Counted from the stretch's first letter, positions 26,523-35,662 are shown. The stretch: DNA of 64,000 bases from an uncultured Lachnospiraceae bacterium (GCA_910580015.1 CAJTVT010000010.1:1-64000), one strand, 5' to 3'. Numbers and translations are program-made. The notes: generated from the sequence alone by a model not told the origin.

Positions 26523-29500
26523 CTACTTTTCTGCCAAAGCTATCTCTCCATGTAACTTTTGCAGGGACTGTACTTCACTGCTACCATGCTTTTTTAGTGA
26601 AAGAATACCACTGACTGTTGCCTTCGCCGCCGCCATAGTGGTCATATATGGCACTTTTTTCTTGATAGCTGCTTTCCGAAGATAACTGTCATCCAAATGC
26701 CGTTCCTGCCCTACAGGGGTATTGATAATTAAATCAATCTGCCCATTGGTAATCAAATCCAGCATATTTGGTCTTCCCTCATGAAGTTTGTATACCATAT
26801 CGGCAGGAATGCCCGCTTCATTAATCAGGCTACAGGTATTTTTAGATGCAATAATTCGAAATCCTGCCTTCGCAAATTCACCAGCTACTTCTGCCACTTC
26901 TGGCTTATCCCGATCACTAACGGAAATCAGTACGGTTCCCTCTAAAGGCAGCTTCATCTGCGTAGCTTCCTGGGCTTTATAGAACGCTTCCCCATAAGAT
27001 GTTGACAGACCTAGAACTTCTCCTGTAGAACGCATTTCTGGTCCCAGCACTGGATCCACTTCCTGGAACATATTAAATGGGAAAACCGATTCCTTCACCC
27101 CATAGTATGGTATTTTCTCTTCTTTCAAATCTGGAACAGGTGATGGTCTTCCAGTTAATTCTGACGTCACGATGTCAATTGCCAAGGGCACCATGCGGAT
27201 ATTGCAGACCTTGGACACCAATGGAACTGTACGGGACGCTCTTGGATTTGCTTCCAGGACAAACACCTTTCCATTTTCAATGGCGTATTGCATGTTCATA
27301 AGACCTTTCACATGCATTTCTTCTGCAATCTTCCTAGTATACTCTTTGATTGTGGCAACATTCTCTTCTGAGATATGCTTGGAAGGGATGATACATGCCG
27401 AATCGCCGGAATGGACTCCTGCAAGTTCAATGTGCTCCATCACTGCTGGGACAAATGCATGTGTGCCGTCACTGATAGCATCTGCTTCGCATTCTGTAGC
27501 ATGTCCCAAGAAACGGTCAATCAAAATGGGCCGATCAGGAGTCACCCCAACGGCTGCGCTCATGTAGCCTACCATACTGTCTGCGTCATAAACTACTTCC
27601 ATTCCTCTTCCTCCTAAGACATAAGAAGGACGAACCATTACAGGATAACCAATTTCTTCTGCAATTGTAAGAGCCTCTTCCACATTGACAGCCATCCCAG
27701 ATTCTGGCATTGGAATCTCAAGCTTCTCCATCATAGCACGGAACAAATCTCTGTCTTCTGCCAGATCAATCACAGAGGGCGCTGTCCCTAAAATTTTCAC
27801 ACCGTTCTTTTCCAGATCCGCTGCAAGGTTTAGAGGGGTCTGTCCTCCGAACTGGGCAATCACACCGACTGGATGCTCTTTCTCATAAATACTTAAAACA
27901 TCCTCCAAGGTCAATGGTTCAAAATAGAGTTTGTCAGAGGTATCATAATCGGTAGACACTGTTTCTGGATTGCAGTTTACAATGATTGTTTCAAATCCAA
28001 GTTTTTTTAAGGCAAGAGAAGCATGGACACAGCAATAGTCAAATTCAATACCCTGACCAATACGATTGGGACCACCACCTAAAATCATAATTTTAGGTTT
28101 TCCCTCTGTAACTGGATTCTTATCCTCGGCATTGTAGGTGGAATAATAGTATGCATTGTCTTTGGTTCCACTGACATGTACTCCTTCCCATGCCTGTTCC
28201 AATCCAAGAGAATGACGCTGATTTCGTATCTCTGTCTCCGGAATATCCAAAATCTGGCTTAGGTATTTATCAGAAAATCCATGTTTTTTTGCATTGATTA
28301 AATTCTCGTTCGATGGAAGCTTTCCTTTTTCTTTGGCAAGAATTTCTTCTTCCTCCACAAGCTCCTTCATCTGTTCCAGGAAATAGTGCTTTACTTTGGT
28401 AATCTCATGGATTTCCTCCACGGTAGCTCCTTTGCGCAAAGCCTCGTAGATAATAAAATAACGTTCACTGGATGGTGTAATTAAAAGTTTCATTAATTGT
28501 TCTTTGGATTGTTGTTCAAAATCTTTGGCATGGCCAAGTCCGTAGCGCCCAGTTTCCAGACTTCGGATTGCTTTTTGGAATGCTTCTTTAAAGGTTTTTC
28601 CGATACTCATTACCTCGCCCACAGCTCGCATCTGAGTACCCAGTTTATCTTCCACTCCTTTAAATTTCTCAAATGCCCATCTAGCAAATTTGATTACCAC
28701 ATAATCTCCATCTGGCACATATTTATCCAGTGTTCCATATTTTCCACAAGGAATATCAGAAAGAGTCAATCCAGTTGCCAACATTGCTGATACCAACGCA
28801 ATTGGAAATCCGGTTGCCTTGGAAGCCAAGGCAGAGGAACGGGATGTTCTTGGATTAATCTCTATGACAATGTCTCTGTCCGTTTTGGGATCGTGGGCCC
28901 ACTGCACATTGGTTCCGCCAATCACCTGAATAGACTCAACAATTTTGTATGATTTTTGCTGAAGTCGTTTTTGGACTTCCTCAGAAATCGTCAGCATGGG
29001 AGCAGAACAGAAAGAATCTCCGGTGTGAACACCCAGAGGATCAATATTTTCAATAAAACATACGGTTATCATATTATTATCTGCATCCCGTACCACTTCT
29101 AATTCCAATTCTTCCCATCCTAGAATGGATTCCTCCACTAAAACCTGACCTACCAAACTCGCCTGAAGTCCCCGTGCACATACAATTTTCAGCTCTTCCA
29201 CATTGTACACAAGTCCGCCTCCGGCGCCTCCCATGGTATAGGCAGGCCGAAGTACAACCGGATATCCAAGCTTATCAGCAATCGCCATGGCTTCTTCTAC
29301 TGAATAAGCCACCTCACTCCTTGCCATTTCAATCCCAAGGCTGTCCATGGTTTTCTTAAATTCAATTCGGTCTTCTCCACGCTCGATGGCATCCACCTGT
29401 ACACCAATCACCTGCACATTATATTTTTCAAGGACTCCTGATTTGGCAAGTTCTGAACAAAGATTAAGCCCGGACTGTCCGCCAAGGTTCGGCAAAAGGG

Positions 29501-29753
29501 CATCCAGCCTTTCTTTTGCTATAATTTGCTCAATCCGTTCTGCATTTAATGGTTCAATATAGGTGACATCAGCGGTTTCTGGATCTGTCATTATAGTAGC
29601 TGGATTGGAATTGACTAATACAATTTCATACCCCAGACTTCTCAAAGCCTTACATGCCTGTGTGCCAGAGTAATCAAACTCGCACGCCTGTCCAATCACT
29701 ATGGGGCCAGATCCAATTATCAATACCTTATGGATATCTTTTCTCTGAGACAT
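26523..29753 (-). CDS. carB: Carbamoyl-phosphate synthase large subunit
   Basis: Makes carbamoyl phosphate from bicarbonate, ATP and ammonia delivered by the small subunit, for pyrimidine and arginine synthesis. The protein is 1076 residues, a usual length. Both ATP-grasp halves are visible: the N-terminal half starts VLIIGSGPIVIGQACEFDYSG and the second half ILGGGPNRIGQGIEFDYC near residue 555. The C-terminal MGS-like allosteric domain (SVSDRDKPEVAEVAGEFAKAG) is present. AGGAGG supports the ATG at 29753 rather than 29777. No carA or other pyr gene adjoins it, which is unusual. A promoter with a 17-base spacer is at 29808-29836. The leader is only about 50 bases, too short for a PyrR-type attenuator. 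Confidence 0.97.
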   Translation of the reverse strand: MSQRKDIHKVLIIGSGPIVIGQACEFDYSGTQACKALRSLGYEIVLVNSNPATIMTDPETADVTYIEPLNAERIEQIIAKERLDALLPNLGGQSGLNLCSELAKSGVLEKYNVQVIGVQVDAIERGEDRIEFKKTMDSLGIEMARSEVAYSVEEAMAIADKLGYPVVLRPAYTMGGAGGGLVYNVEELKIVCARGLQASLVGQVLVEESILGWEELELEVVRDADNNMITVCFIENIDPLGVHTGDSFCSAPMLTISEEVQKRLQQKSYKIVESIQVIGGTNVQWAHDPKTDRDIVIEINPRTSRSSALASKATGFPIALVSAMLATGLTLSDIPCGKYGTLDKYVPDGDYVVIKFARWAFEKFKGVEDKLGTQMRAVGEVMSIGKTFKEAFQKAIRSLETGRYGLGHAKDFEQQSKEQLMKLLITPSSERYFIIYEALRKGATVEEIHEITKVKHYFLEQMKELVEEEEILAKEKGKLPSNENLINAKKHGFSDKYLSQILDIPETEIRNQRHSLGLEQAWEGVHVSGTKDNAYYYSTYNAEDKNPVTEGKPKIMILGGGPNRIGQGIEFDYCCVHASLALKKLGFETIIVNCNPETVSTDYDTSDKLYFEPLTLEDVLSIYEKEHPVGVIAQFGGQTPLNLAADLEKNGVKILGTAPSVIDLAEDRDLFRAMMEKLEIPMPESGMAVNVEEALTIAEEIGYPVMVRPSYVLGGRGMEVVYDADSMVGYMSAAVGVTPDRPILIDRFLGHATECEADAISDGTHAFVPAVMEHIELAGVHSGDSACIIPSKHISEENVATIKEYTRKIAEEMHVKGLMNMQYAIENGKVFVLEANPRASRTVPLVSKVCNIRMVPLAIDIVTSELTGRPSPVPDLKEEKIPYYGVKESVFPFNMFQEVDPVLGPEMRSTGEVLGLSTSYGEAFYKAQEATQMKLPLEGTVLISVSDRDKPEVAEVAGEFAKAGFRIIASKNTCSLINEAGIPADMVYKLHEGRPNMLDLITNGQIDLIINTPVGQERHLDDSYLRKAAIKKKVPYMTTMAAAKATVSGILSLKKHGSSEVQSLQKLHGEIALAEK

Positions 29754-29807
29754 TCTTGTTCCTCCTGTTGGTAACAATTACTATTTTATTTCTATACTTA
29801 ATTATTT

Positions 29808-29836
29808 ATTATACTGGAAAATTATCTGACAGGCAA
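29808..29836 (-). promoter_or_regulatory. Promoter of carB
   Basis: TTGCCT (29831-29836) and a perfect TATAAT (29808-29813) on the minus strand are 17 bases apart, about 55 bases before the carB ATG. Confidence 0.7.
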
Positions 29837-29974
29837 TGCTTTTCTTATTAATATGGTTTTTCTCCAAAATAGCTCTTAATTAAGAAATGTAAAATTTATA
29901 GAATATAGATTCGAAAACCAGGAAATGGAAAGCAGTCTATGAAAAACAGAGTAGAGTAAGATGGTTCACACAAA

Positions 29975-30433
29975 TCATTCTGTATGGCTTCTTTTATACA
30001 AAATAAAACATAGAATACTACAAATCAAATGTGCTACCATGCCAAAACCAAACATCATACAGATAAATGTGATGTTGGGAACAAACACACCCTTTAACAT
30101 TAATCCATATACGATTGGATAATATATCAAATTTACAATCACAGATATCATAAAACAATACTGTGTTTTTCCATATCCGATCAATATATTGTCAATTAAT
30201 ACCGTATAGCTATATACAAGATAAAAAGGTATTAAAGTAAATATTGTTCTCAGACTAACCATTCCATATATGTAAAATGGATGTTCCAAGACGACAAACA
30301 ATACATTTACAAAACTGACAATATTTCCAATTATAAATCCAATGGTTTCTGATGGTGATTGCCCATGCTCCCATAACAACGGTTTTGACTTCGCTTTGAT
30401 ACTTTGGCTGTGTTTGCATGAACTCCCTCCCAT
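29975..30433 (-). pseudogene. Remnant of a MATE-type membrane transporter
   Basis: The 152-codon frame has four to five hydrophobic segments. The stretch LIDNILIGYGKTQYCFMISVIVN followed by IYYPIVYGL and FGFGMVAHL, given here in pieces, resembles the C-terminal end of MATE-family (multidrug and toxin extrusion) transporters, which are about 440 residues. The N-terminal 30 residues do not fit. In another frame a better start exists: an ATG at about 30419 preceded by GGGAGGGAG encodes MQTQPKYQSEVKTVVMGAWA, then runs off. This suggests an internal deletion plus a frameshift that joined a real 5' end to a real 3' end. It could instead be a short expressed membrane protein. Confidence 0.55.
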
Positions 30434-30455
30434 TTCATAAAATTTTGGCAGCAGA

Positions 30456-30487
30456 AAAGGGCGGCACTCTTTACAGTGTCGCCCTTT
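30456..30487 (-). terminator. Terminator after lipoprotein gene
   Basis: A 13-base-pair stem with one mismatch (AAAGGGCGACACT against its complement) and a six-base loop, followed on the minus strand by TTTTCTG. It is about 45 bases after the lipoprotein stop. Confidence 0.7.
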
Positions 30488-30530
30488 GACCTGCCTCTAT
30501 TTTTTCCCAATGTTCTAGAGGTGATATTTC

Positions 30531-31577
30531 TTAGTTTGAATGGGGGAAAATTTCAGACAAATAGTAGCCTGCGTCTAAAGGAATATTTGTTTCCAGTTGC
30601 TTTTCCAATGTTTGCAAATCATATTTTCCAATTTGGTCTTTCCCCATAACATAAAGAGAATTACCATGTACTGCAATTTTTCCGGTCCATATATCTAAAT
30701 CATAGGTCGTTATTTCTCCTGTGCTCATCTGATAAACCGATAATTCCGTTCCTTCTCCTGTAACCAAATTTCCATGTGTAGCGTACAATTTGTTTTCAAA
30801 ATTCAAAATGTGATGGATAATTTTGTGAAAATCAATTAAATCCATTTCACCCGTTAAAGTATTATAAATACCTACAATATGGTTAAAGTCACCCTCTGAA
30901 TTTTCAAAAGGCAAAAAGTAGATTGTATCTTCAATCCCTAATGCTGAATACACAGAATTTCCAAAATCAGAGATGTCTATGACATTTGTTTGCGCCAATG
31001 TTTCAGCCTCCAAACAATACATAGAACATCTTTTTCCAGCACTTAGAATTTCATCTGAAAACACATATAAATACCCATCATAGGCATATAAAGCTGTAAC
31101 ATATGCGTTATCAAATGTTGCCGTTTTCACTGTACCATTGTCTTTATCAATTCTGTTTACGAAAGACTTTCCGTTTAAGTTGTTAGCTACATATACCGCT
31201 GCTACATCCACGCTTATCCCATATAAAGCAATTTGATCTAAAAAATATTCTTTCAGCTCGAATGTTGTTAAATCATGCTGTAGAATAGTCTTTACGTCTT
31301 TTTTATTTGCCAGGCCTTGAGGAATAATATAGAGTGCACCATCAAAAACCACTGCATCATAAAATAACTGTCCCATAGATGCATACTTATAATTTAAAGA
31401 ACCAACCTGCTCTAAATCCTCGTTAAAATATAATATATCACTGTTATTTTTTGAACTGATAGTACGGACAACTCCAATAGCATAATCCTCCGATGGCGGA
31501 ACTCTCTGATTATTCATTGGCTGGCAACCAATCAAAAGTAATGTGAGACACGCTAACAGGGACATAAGCCTTTTCAT
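30531..31577 (-). CDS. Predicted beta-propeller lipoprotein
   Basis: A 348-residue lipoprotein of unknown function. The signal peptide MKRLMSLLACLTLLLIGC ends with a lipobox (LIGC), Cys18. The mature part contains repeated units of about 45 residues with the theme 'dg.lYv....' (GALYIIPQG, GYLYVFSDE, NKLYATHGN, NSLYVMGKDQ), the usual look of a beta-propeller of the YVTN/quinoprotein sort. AGGAG precedes the ATG. It lies in the accessory region next to the MATE remnant, upstream of it. No binding partner can be named. Confidence 0.85.
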   Translation of the reverse strand: MKRLMSLLACLTLLLIGCQPMNNQRVPPSEDYAIGVVRTISSKNNSDILYFNEDLEQVGSLNYKYASMGQLFYDAVVFDGALYIIPQGLANKKDVKTILQHDLTTFELKEYFLDQIALYGISVDVAAVYVANNLNGKSFVNRIDKDNGTVKTATFDNAYVTALYAYDGYLYVFSDEILSAGKRCSMYCLEAETLAQTNVIDISDFGNSVYSALGIEDTIYFLPFENSEGDFNHIVGIYNTLTGEMDLIDFHKIIHHILNFENKLYATHGNLVTGEGTELSVYQMSTGEITTYDLDIWTGKIAVHGNSLYVMGKDQIGKYDLQTLEKQLETNIPLDAGYYLSEIFPHSN

Positions 31578-31972
31578 TTTAGTTATCTCCTTGATTACAG
31601 TTTATTTAGAAATTAAGTATTACATGTTCTTTTATTGCTGTCCATTCTCTATCTTTGGGACATTTTGTCTTGAAAACACTAATAATTTTGAATTTGTGGG
31701 TAGAATGGCCGCTTTGATTTTCCCTAATAGCGACAGTTTCGTTTAGGCTGGCTCCATTCTTTAAATGTCGTATTATTATGCCCTTGTCAAATACAGTAAC
31801 AGATTTATCATAAAATAATCTTTCGGAACCAGACATCTTAGCAGTGCCCACATTCCATCTTTACAAAAACAGACGTTTGGACAGGCTGTTGACACAAATC
31901 GTCAATAATCGTATAAAACTAACACACCATTGTGAATATTTCTCCCTTTTTATCTACTTCATCAGTCAGAGA

Positions 31973-32449
31973 TTATTCGCATAATTCTTTACGGAGATTT
32001 TCACAGTCCTGTGCCATTTCTTGTATATCCTCTTCTGGAACCATCTCATGAAGGTCATAAGACAGTGGTTCTTTTACAAAGTGAATCAGCGCCTTGTTCA
32101 CAAGCATTTTTTCTTCCTCAGTAAAAGTAATGCGAATTGTATTTTCATTTTCATCATCCATCAATTCACCCAAAGATACACTGCCATTTATAGAACACTC
32201 TAACATCAAAGCTGCCAGATCCGTTATCAAATCAATCGCATAATAGAAATCATGGTCTTCACCTTCTGAATCGGTATATCCCAGATTAAGTGAGGTGCAG
32301 AAATCCCAATTCAGTTTATTCAAGCCCGTATCTACAAATATTTCACTTAAGGGTATCTCTGCTTTTTGTTTATCCATGAAATAATCCAGCAGAGTTAGAC
32401 TGTCATCCGTCCCTCCAATGTAATTACCCCAATATTTTTCAATATACAT
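31973..32449 (-). CDS. Small acidic cytosolic protein, possibly immunity-type
   Basis: A 158-residue acidic protein without membrane segment or signal. It starts MYIEKYWGNYIGGTDDSL and has a hydrophobic-acidic helical centre (YYAIDLITDLAALMLEC) and an acidic C-terminus. I do not recognise a named family with certainty. The short, acidic, single-domain character and place in an accessory segment recall immunity proteins of polymorphic toxin systems, but no toxin gene is visible nearby, so this is a guess. AGGAGG lies seven bases before the ATG, and it is very likely a real gene. Confidence 0.75.
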   Translation of the reverse strand: MYIEKYWGNYIGGTDDSLTLLDYFMDKQKAEIPLSEIFVDTGLNKLNWDFCTSLNLGYTDSEGEDHDFYYAIDLITDLAALMLECSINGSVSLGELMDDENENTIRITFTEEEKMLVNKALIHFVKEPLSYDLHEMVPEEDIQEMAQDCENLRKELCE

Positions 32450-32622
32450 TTTGATTTCCTCCTACTTTCCTTACAATTTGCCGTTTTAGTTATTATAACA
32501 TGATTCCAAGAACGTAGAAATAATGTACTGACCACAGAAAATATTCTATCATAGTTCATACCAACAAATCATGATATAAGTGAGTCTTTCCTTCTGAAAT
32601 TTTCCGCAAAACCCTATTAGAT

Positions 32623-33435
32623 TCATGAAACAAAATTCTGGGCAAGCCATTGAGCAACGCCATCTTCCTCGTTCGATAAAATAATATCTGTAGCATATTT
32701 CTTTAAATCTTCATGAGCATTTTCAACCGCATAACCCTCGTCAGCCAATTCAAACATATCTATATCATTTTTTCCATCTCCAAAAGCAACTACTTTTTCA
32801 CATCCTAATAATGCCTTTAATTGCCTTATCGCATTTGCTTTTGAGGCATTTAAAGGCATAATCTCCAGCCATTGTTCGTTTGTATACATTTCAGTCTGAT
32901 ACACACAATGAAACACATTCTTATATTTTTCATATAGTGGTTTCAGTTTGTGATGCTTATCTATACAAGTAATATAGAAAAGGTTTCCTGATTTCAAATC
33001 GGTGACCTCGTTTACTGTATTAGTACGAATATCTCCTTTTCGACTAGCAAGAAATCTCTGCATTCCCTCTGTACATAATTCAGGCACAAACGAAAATTTC
33101 TCTTTTCCATCTATATATGCATACACAATAGGATAAACCTTATTTTCAAATAAATCATCCAGCACTTCATACACAGAATTATCAAAATAGTTTGCAATTA
33201 GAATATCTTCTGTCACATTATCAATCACAAATGTTCCATTATATACAATTAGCGGAATTTTACAAACAATTCCATCCGTCACTTTTTTAGCAGTTATCAA
33301 AGACCGAGCCGTTGCATAGGAAAAAATCATCCCTCGTTTTGTTAAATCATTTATCACATTATTTGTAAAGTTTGAAGTTCTCTCGTTATTTTTTAACAAC
33401 GTTCCGTCTAAATCAGATACATATAAAGTTCTCAT
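32623..33435 (-). CDS. HAD-superfamily hydrolase, Cof/YidA type
   Basis: A 270-residue phosphatase of the Cof subfamily of haloacid-dehalogenase-like hydrolases, with a type IIB cap. Motif I is VSDLDGTLL (Asp8 nucleophile and Asp10), motif II SYATARS, motif III the Lys region KANAIRQL, and motif IV AFGDGKNDIDMF. These enzymes act on sugar phosphates, phosphorylated vitamins or related small molecules; the substrate here is unknown. GAGG precedes the ATG. It stands alone, with gaps on both sides. Confidence 0.92.
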   Translation of the reverse strand: MRTLYVSDLDGTLLKNNERTSNFTNNVINDLTKRGMIFSYATARSLITAKKVTDGIVCKIPLIVYNGTFVIDNVTEDILIANYFDNSVYEVLDDLFENKVYPIVYAYIDGKEKFSFVPELCTEGMQRFLASRKGDIRTNTVNEVTDLKSGNLFYITCIDKHHKLKPLYEKYKNVFHCVYQTEMYTNEQWLEIMPLNASKANAIRQLKALLGCEKVVAFGDGKNDIDMFELADEGYAVENAHEDLKKYATDIILSNEEDGVAQWLAQNFVS

Positions 33436-33530
33436 ACTATAACACCTCTAAATGCAAAAAATATCCCTATATGATTCTTTCAAACAAGGCAAAACACCTG
33501 TAAATGCTCTGTCCTGTCATAAGCTGGCTC

Positions 33531-34025
33531 TTAAATTATATGATATTCCAAATAAAGTTCCTGACGATATTCTTTATCTTGTGATACTCTGATAACGTCT
33601 GATAAACGGCCATCTTCACTTAAAAGTATTATTAATTTTGCCAACATTTCTTCGCCTTTTTCCATGTTCTCTTGGTCTCGCATCAACAACGTCATATACT
33701 CATGCCTCCATTCCCTGTTTTTCTTTGCTTCCTGTACAGCTTCTTCCAATTTCTCAACATAGGCATCCTCCGGTTTCTGCCCTGCCACATAGTCCAGAAA
33801 TGCCTTTAATTCCCTGCTCACATCATCCATTGTTCCATCTGCATTCAGAAATATCTTGATTGCTTCATCTCCCATGGAAATACTGTTATCTTCCTTACAG
33901 ATATTCTCAAAAGTATAGATATGCCGCCCTTTTTTATATAAGTCAAACGGGCAGATAAATATGATGTAACTTTTATTTAACTTTTTATAGTGCTGTCCTG
34001 CATCGACAAGCTGCAAGTCAATCAT
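33531..34025 (-). pseudogene. 5'-truncated PDDEXK (Rpn-like) gene
   Basis: The 164-codon frame is homologous to residues 95-220 of the gene at 34356-35174: MIDLQLVD, KSYIIFICPFDL, AFLDYVAGQKPE and NREWRHEYMTLLMRDQEN all have counterparts. Similarity extends a few codons upstream of the ATG (RYYQG), then an in-frame TGA appears. The region with the nuclease Asp and Glu-x-Gln is missing, so no activity is expected. The C-terminal 45 residues differ from the paralogue. Confidence 0.75.
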
Positions 34026-34220
34026 TCCCTGATAATATCTGCTTCTCTGGAAATTTCTCCAGTATCATACATTTCGCTGATTAATATGGCAACAAAATTC
34101 ATTCCACGCCCAATATTAGACAACTCATATTATGTACCTTCCCTTCTATAAAAAAGCTCTTTTTATAGATACTTTGTCAGTTGGTTTAACATATGTAACT
34201 TTTTCGCATAATGAACTATT

Positions 34221-34267
34221 ATTCACATAATTTTCCTTTTGCCCTTACTTATGATATGGCTCTCCAT
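34221..34267. repeat. Duplicated rlmH 3' end (att-like direct repeat, copy A)
   Basis: This stretch aligns with 35854-35904, which spans the last codons of rlmH, with about 85 percent identity and a small gap. The shared core on the minus strand is AGAGCCATATCATAAGT (first base differs at the edge). The two copies are in the same orientation and bracket about 1.6 kb. Confidence 0.65.
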
Positions 34268-34304
34268 AACATACCTAAATGCGTAAAAATCTCATAATAT
34301 TGTT

Positions 34305-34338
34305 CAAAAATGGGCAGAACAATATTATATTCTGCCCA
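34305..34338 (-). terminator. Terminator after Rpn-like gene
   Basis: TGGGCAGAA/TTCTGCCCA forms a nine-base-pair stem with a ten-base loop, followed on the minus strand by ATTTTTG. It lies 18 bases after the stop. Confidence 0.75.
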
Positions 34339-34355
34339 TGAATCACATACACAAA

Positions 34356-35174
34356 TCATTCTGCTTCTTCTAAATATGCTCTTGCCTGTTCTTCTGTTAA
34401 ATCAAATTTCGTCTGCAATCTTGTTAGAATTTCATTTTGTGGAATATTATAGTCTTTTCCCATAGAAATTGCCTCATGAATCTTACCAAGTTTTTCTCCG
34501 ATTTTCCGATTTTCCCTGTCACGCATCAACAACGTCATATACTCATGCCTCCATTCCCGATTCTTCTTCGCCTTTTCCACTGCACGTATCAGTTTCTTCA
34601 CAAATGTATTTTCTGAGGGTCTGCCTGCCACATAATCTAAAAACGCTTTTAACTCTTCACTCACAGCCCCGTTCTTTCCATCCGCATTCAGGAAAACTTT
34701 CTTTGCCCCATCATTTAATATAACCTCTGAATCTTCTTCACAGACATTCTCAAAGGTATACATATAACGGTTCTTCCCAAATAAGTCTGACAGGCAGATA
34801 AAAATAATATAGCTATTATTTAAGGTATCATAATCCTGCCCTTTATCGACTAACTGCAGGTCTATCATGCTTTGGTAGTATCTGGTTCTCTTTGGTAAAT
34901 ATCTCGAAGTAACAGCCTGCATTTCTATGTCATATATAGTGCCTTTCCCATCATTTACATATGCATCCAAACGGACGCCCTTTGCGTCAAAATCCTCTTT
35001 TATTGTCTTTTGCAGTTCAGGATATTCCACATGGTCAATATCCAAATCTGGCAGAATCCTCTGCAGTAATTCTTTACAGAGTTCTGGGTTCTGCATGACC
35101 TTCCCAAACAGGAAATCATTGGATATGCTTAATTCTTCCCAGCTTGTTTGTCTAGTGTATTGACCACCTGACAA
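34356..35174 (-). CDS. PDDEXK-family (Rpn-like) nuclease, start disrupted by repeat element
   Basis: A 272-residue protein of the PD-(D/E)XK nuclease family 'transposase' group (PDDEXK_2; related to Rpn proteins, which promote RecA-independent recombination). The N-terminal family motif WEELSISNDFLFGKVM is present, followed by the catalytic-type Asp in VRLDAYVND and YDIEMQAV (Glu-x-Gln in place of Glu-x-Lys, common in this group). The C-terminal helix (ILTRLQTKFDLTEEQARAYL) is typical. The only in-frame start is TTG 35174, directly after an in-frame TGA, with no ribosome-binding site. The first eight codons lie in the inverted-repeat element at 35153-35316. The native start appears to have been lost, so the gene may be poorly or not translated. 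Confidence 0.75.
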   Translation of the reverse strand: MSGGQYTRQTSWEELSISNDFLFGKVMQNPELCKELLQRILPDLDIDHVEYPELQKTIKEDFDAKGVRLDAYVNDGKGTIYDIEMQAVTSRYLPKRTRYYQSMIDLQLVDKGQDYDTLNNSYIIFICLSDLFGKNRYMYTFENVCEEDSEVILNDGAKKVFLNADGKNGAVSEELKAFLDYVAGRPSENTFVKKLIRAVEKAKKNREWRHEYMTLLMRDRENRKIGEKLGKIHEAISMGKDYNIPQNEILTRLQTKFDLTEEQARAYLEEAE

Positions 35175-35316
35175 TCAGACCAATTACTTGCCTGAATTTC
35201 CATCTACTGCGTTAGATTTTCTAGTCGTAGCCACCGCTACGCCGTCAAAAATCTGCCTTGCAGAATGAAAATTCATTCTGCGTCATTAGTCTAAATGTTA
35301 GGCGGTCAGTACACTA
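35153..35316. mobile_element. 164-bp inverted-repeat element
   Basis: The end repeats of 28 bases (35153-35180 and 35289-35316) match at 23 positions and begin with TAGTGTA-TGACC, as does the hairpin at 9414-9478. Within lie two more stems: AGATTTT...GTAG with CTAC...AAAAATCT around 35214-35254, and a perfect CAGAATGAA/TTCATTCTG at 35261-35280. There is no coding capacity. The left arm continues into CCAATTACTTGCC, the complement of the loop of the 9414 hairpin, so the two belong to one family. Confidence 0.7.
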
Positions 35317-35662
35317 ATTCTATATTTATCTGCTCTGCTTCATTGCCTTTCATTTTGTTTTACCTGTTTTCTGTCACTGCCTGTACCGGGAAACTGTATC
35401 TTTCATAAAACTGCTTTCTTTTATAGTTCTATTATACACAGTCCCCCGCTAAATTACAATCATTCCACACCTTGCTTTTGTAGTTTTATTCTTTCAAAAT
35501 AACCAGCTTAATTGGGGAAACACTCTAAACGCATACTGCAACCCGCTTCAAATCCCCACTTCTTTACCCAATTTCCCAGCAGTATAATCTGCGGCACAGT
35601 TTTCCCACTGTTTCTTATAGATGCATAGTATCATGCATGCTCATAATTTTCCTTTTCCTGTT
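35317..35662. other. AT-rich gap without recognised feature
   Basis: About 345 bases between the repeat element and the cupin fragment. I see no open frame with a ribosome-binding site, no strong hairpin and no clear promoter. It probably contains decayed sequence of the accessory segment. Confidence 0.5.

Larger units (their letters stand above)
34026..34355. other. Gene-free stretch with remnants
   Basis: No convincing gene. On the minus strand a 26-codon frame (about 34102-34022, MNFVAILISEMYDTGEISRE) overlaps the truncated Rpn-like gene, but it has no clear site or homology. The stretch holds the duplicated rlmH end at 34221-34267 and the terminator at 34305-34338. Confidence 0.5.

Noticed and set aside
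29754..29830. PyrR-type attenuator before carB
   Set aside because: Predicted leader is about 50 bases, with no terminator hairpin.
31606..31851. 81-codon minus-strand frame beginning with GTG
   Set aside because: No ribosome-binding site before the GTG or the next ATG, no recognisable domain, and the composition looks non-coding. It may be a remnant but does not merit a gene call.
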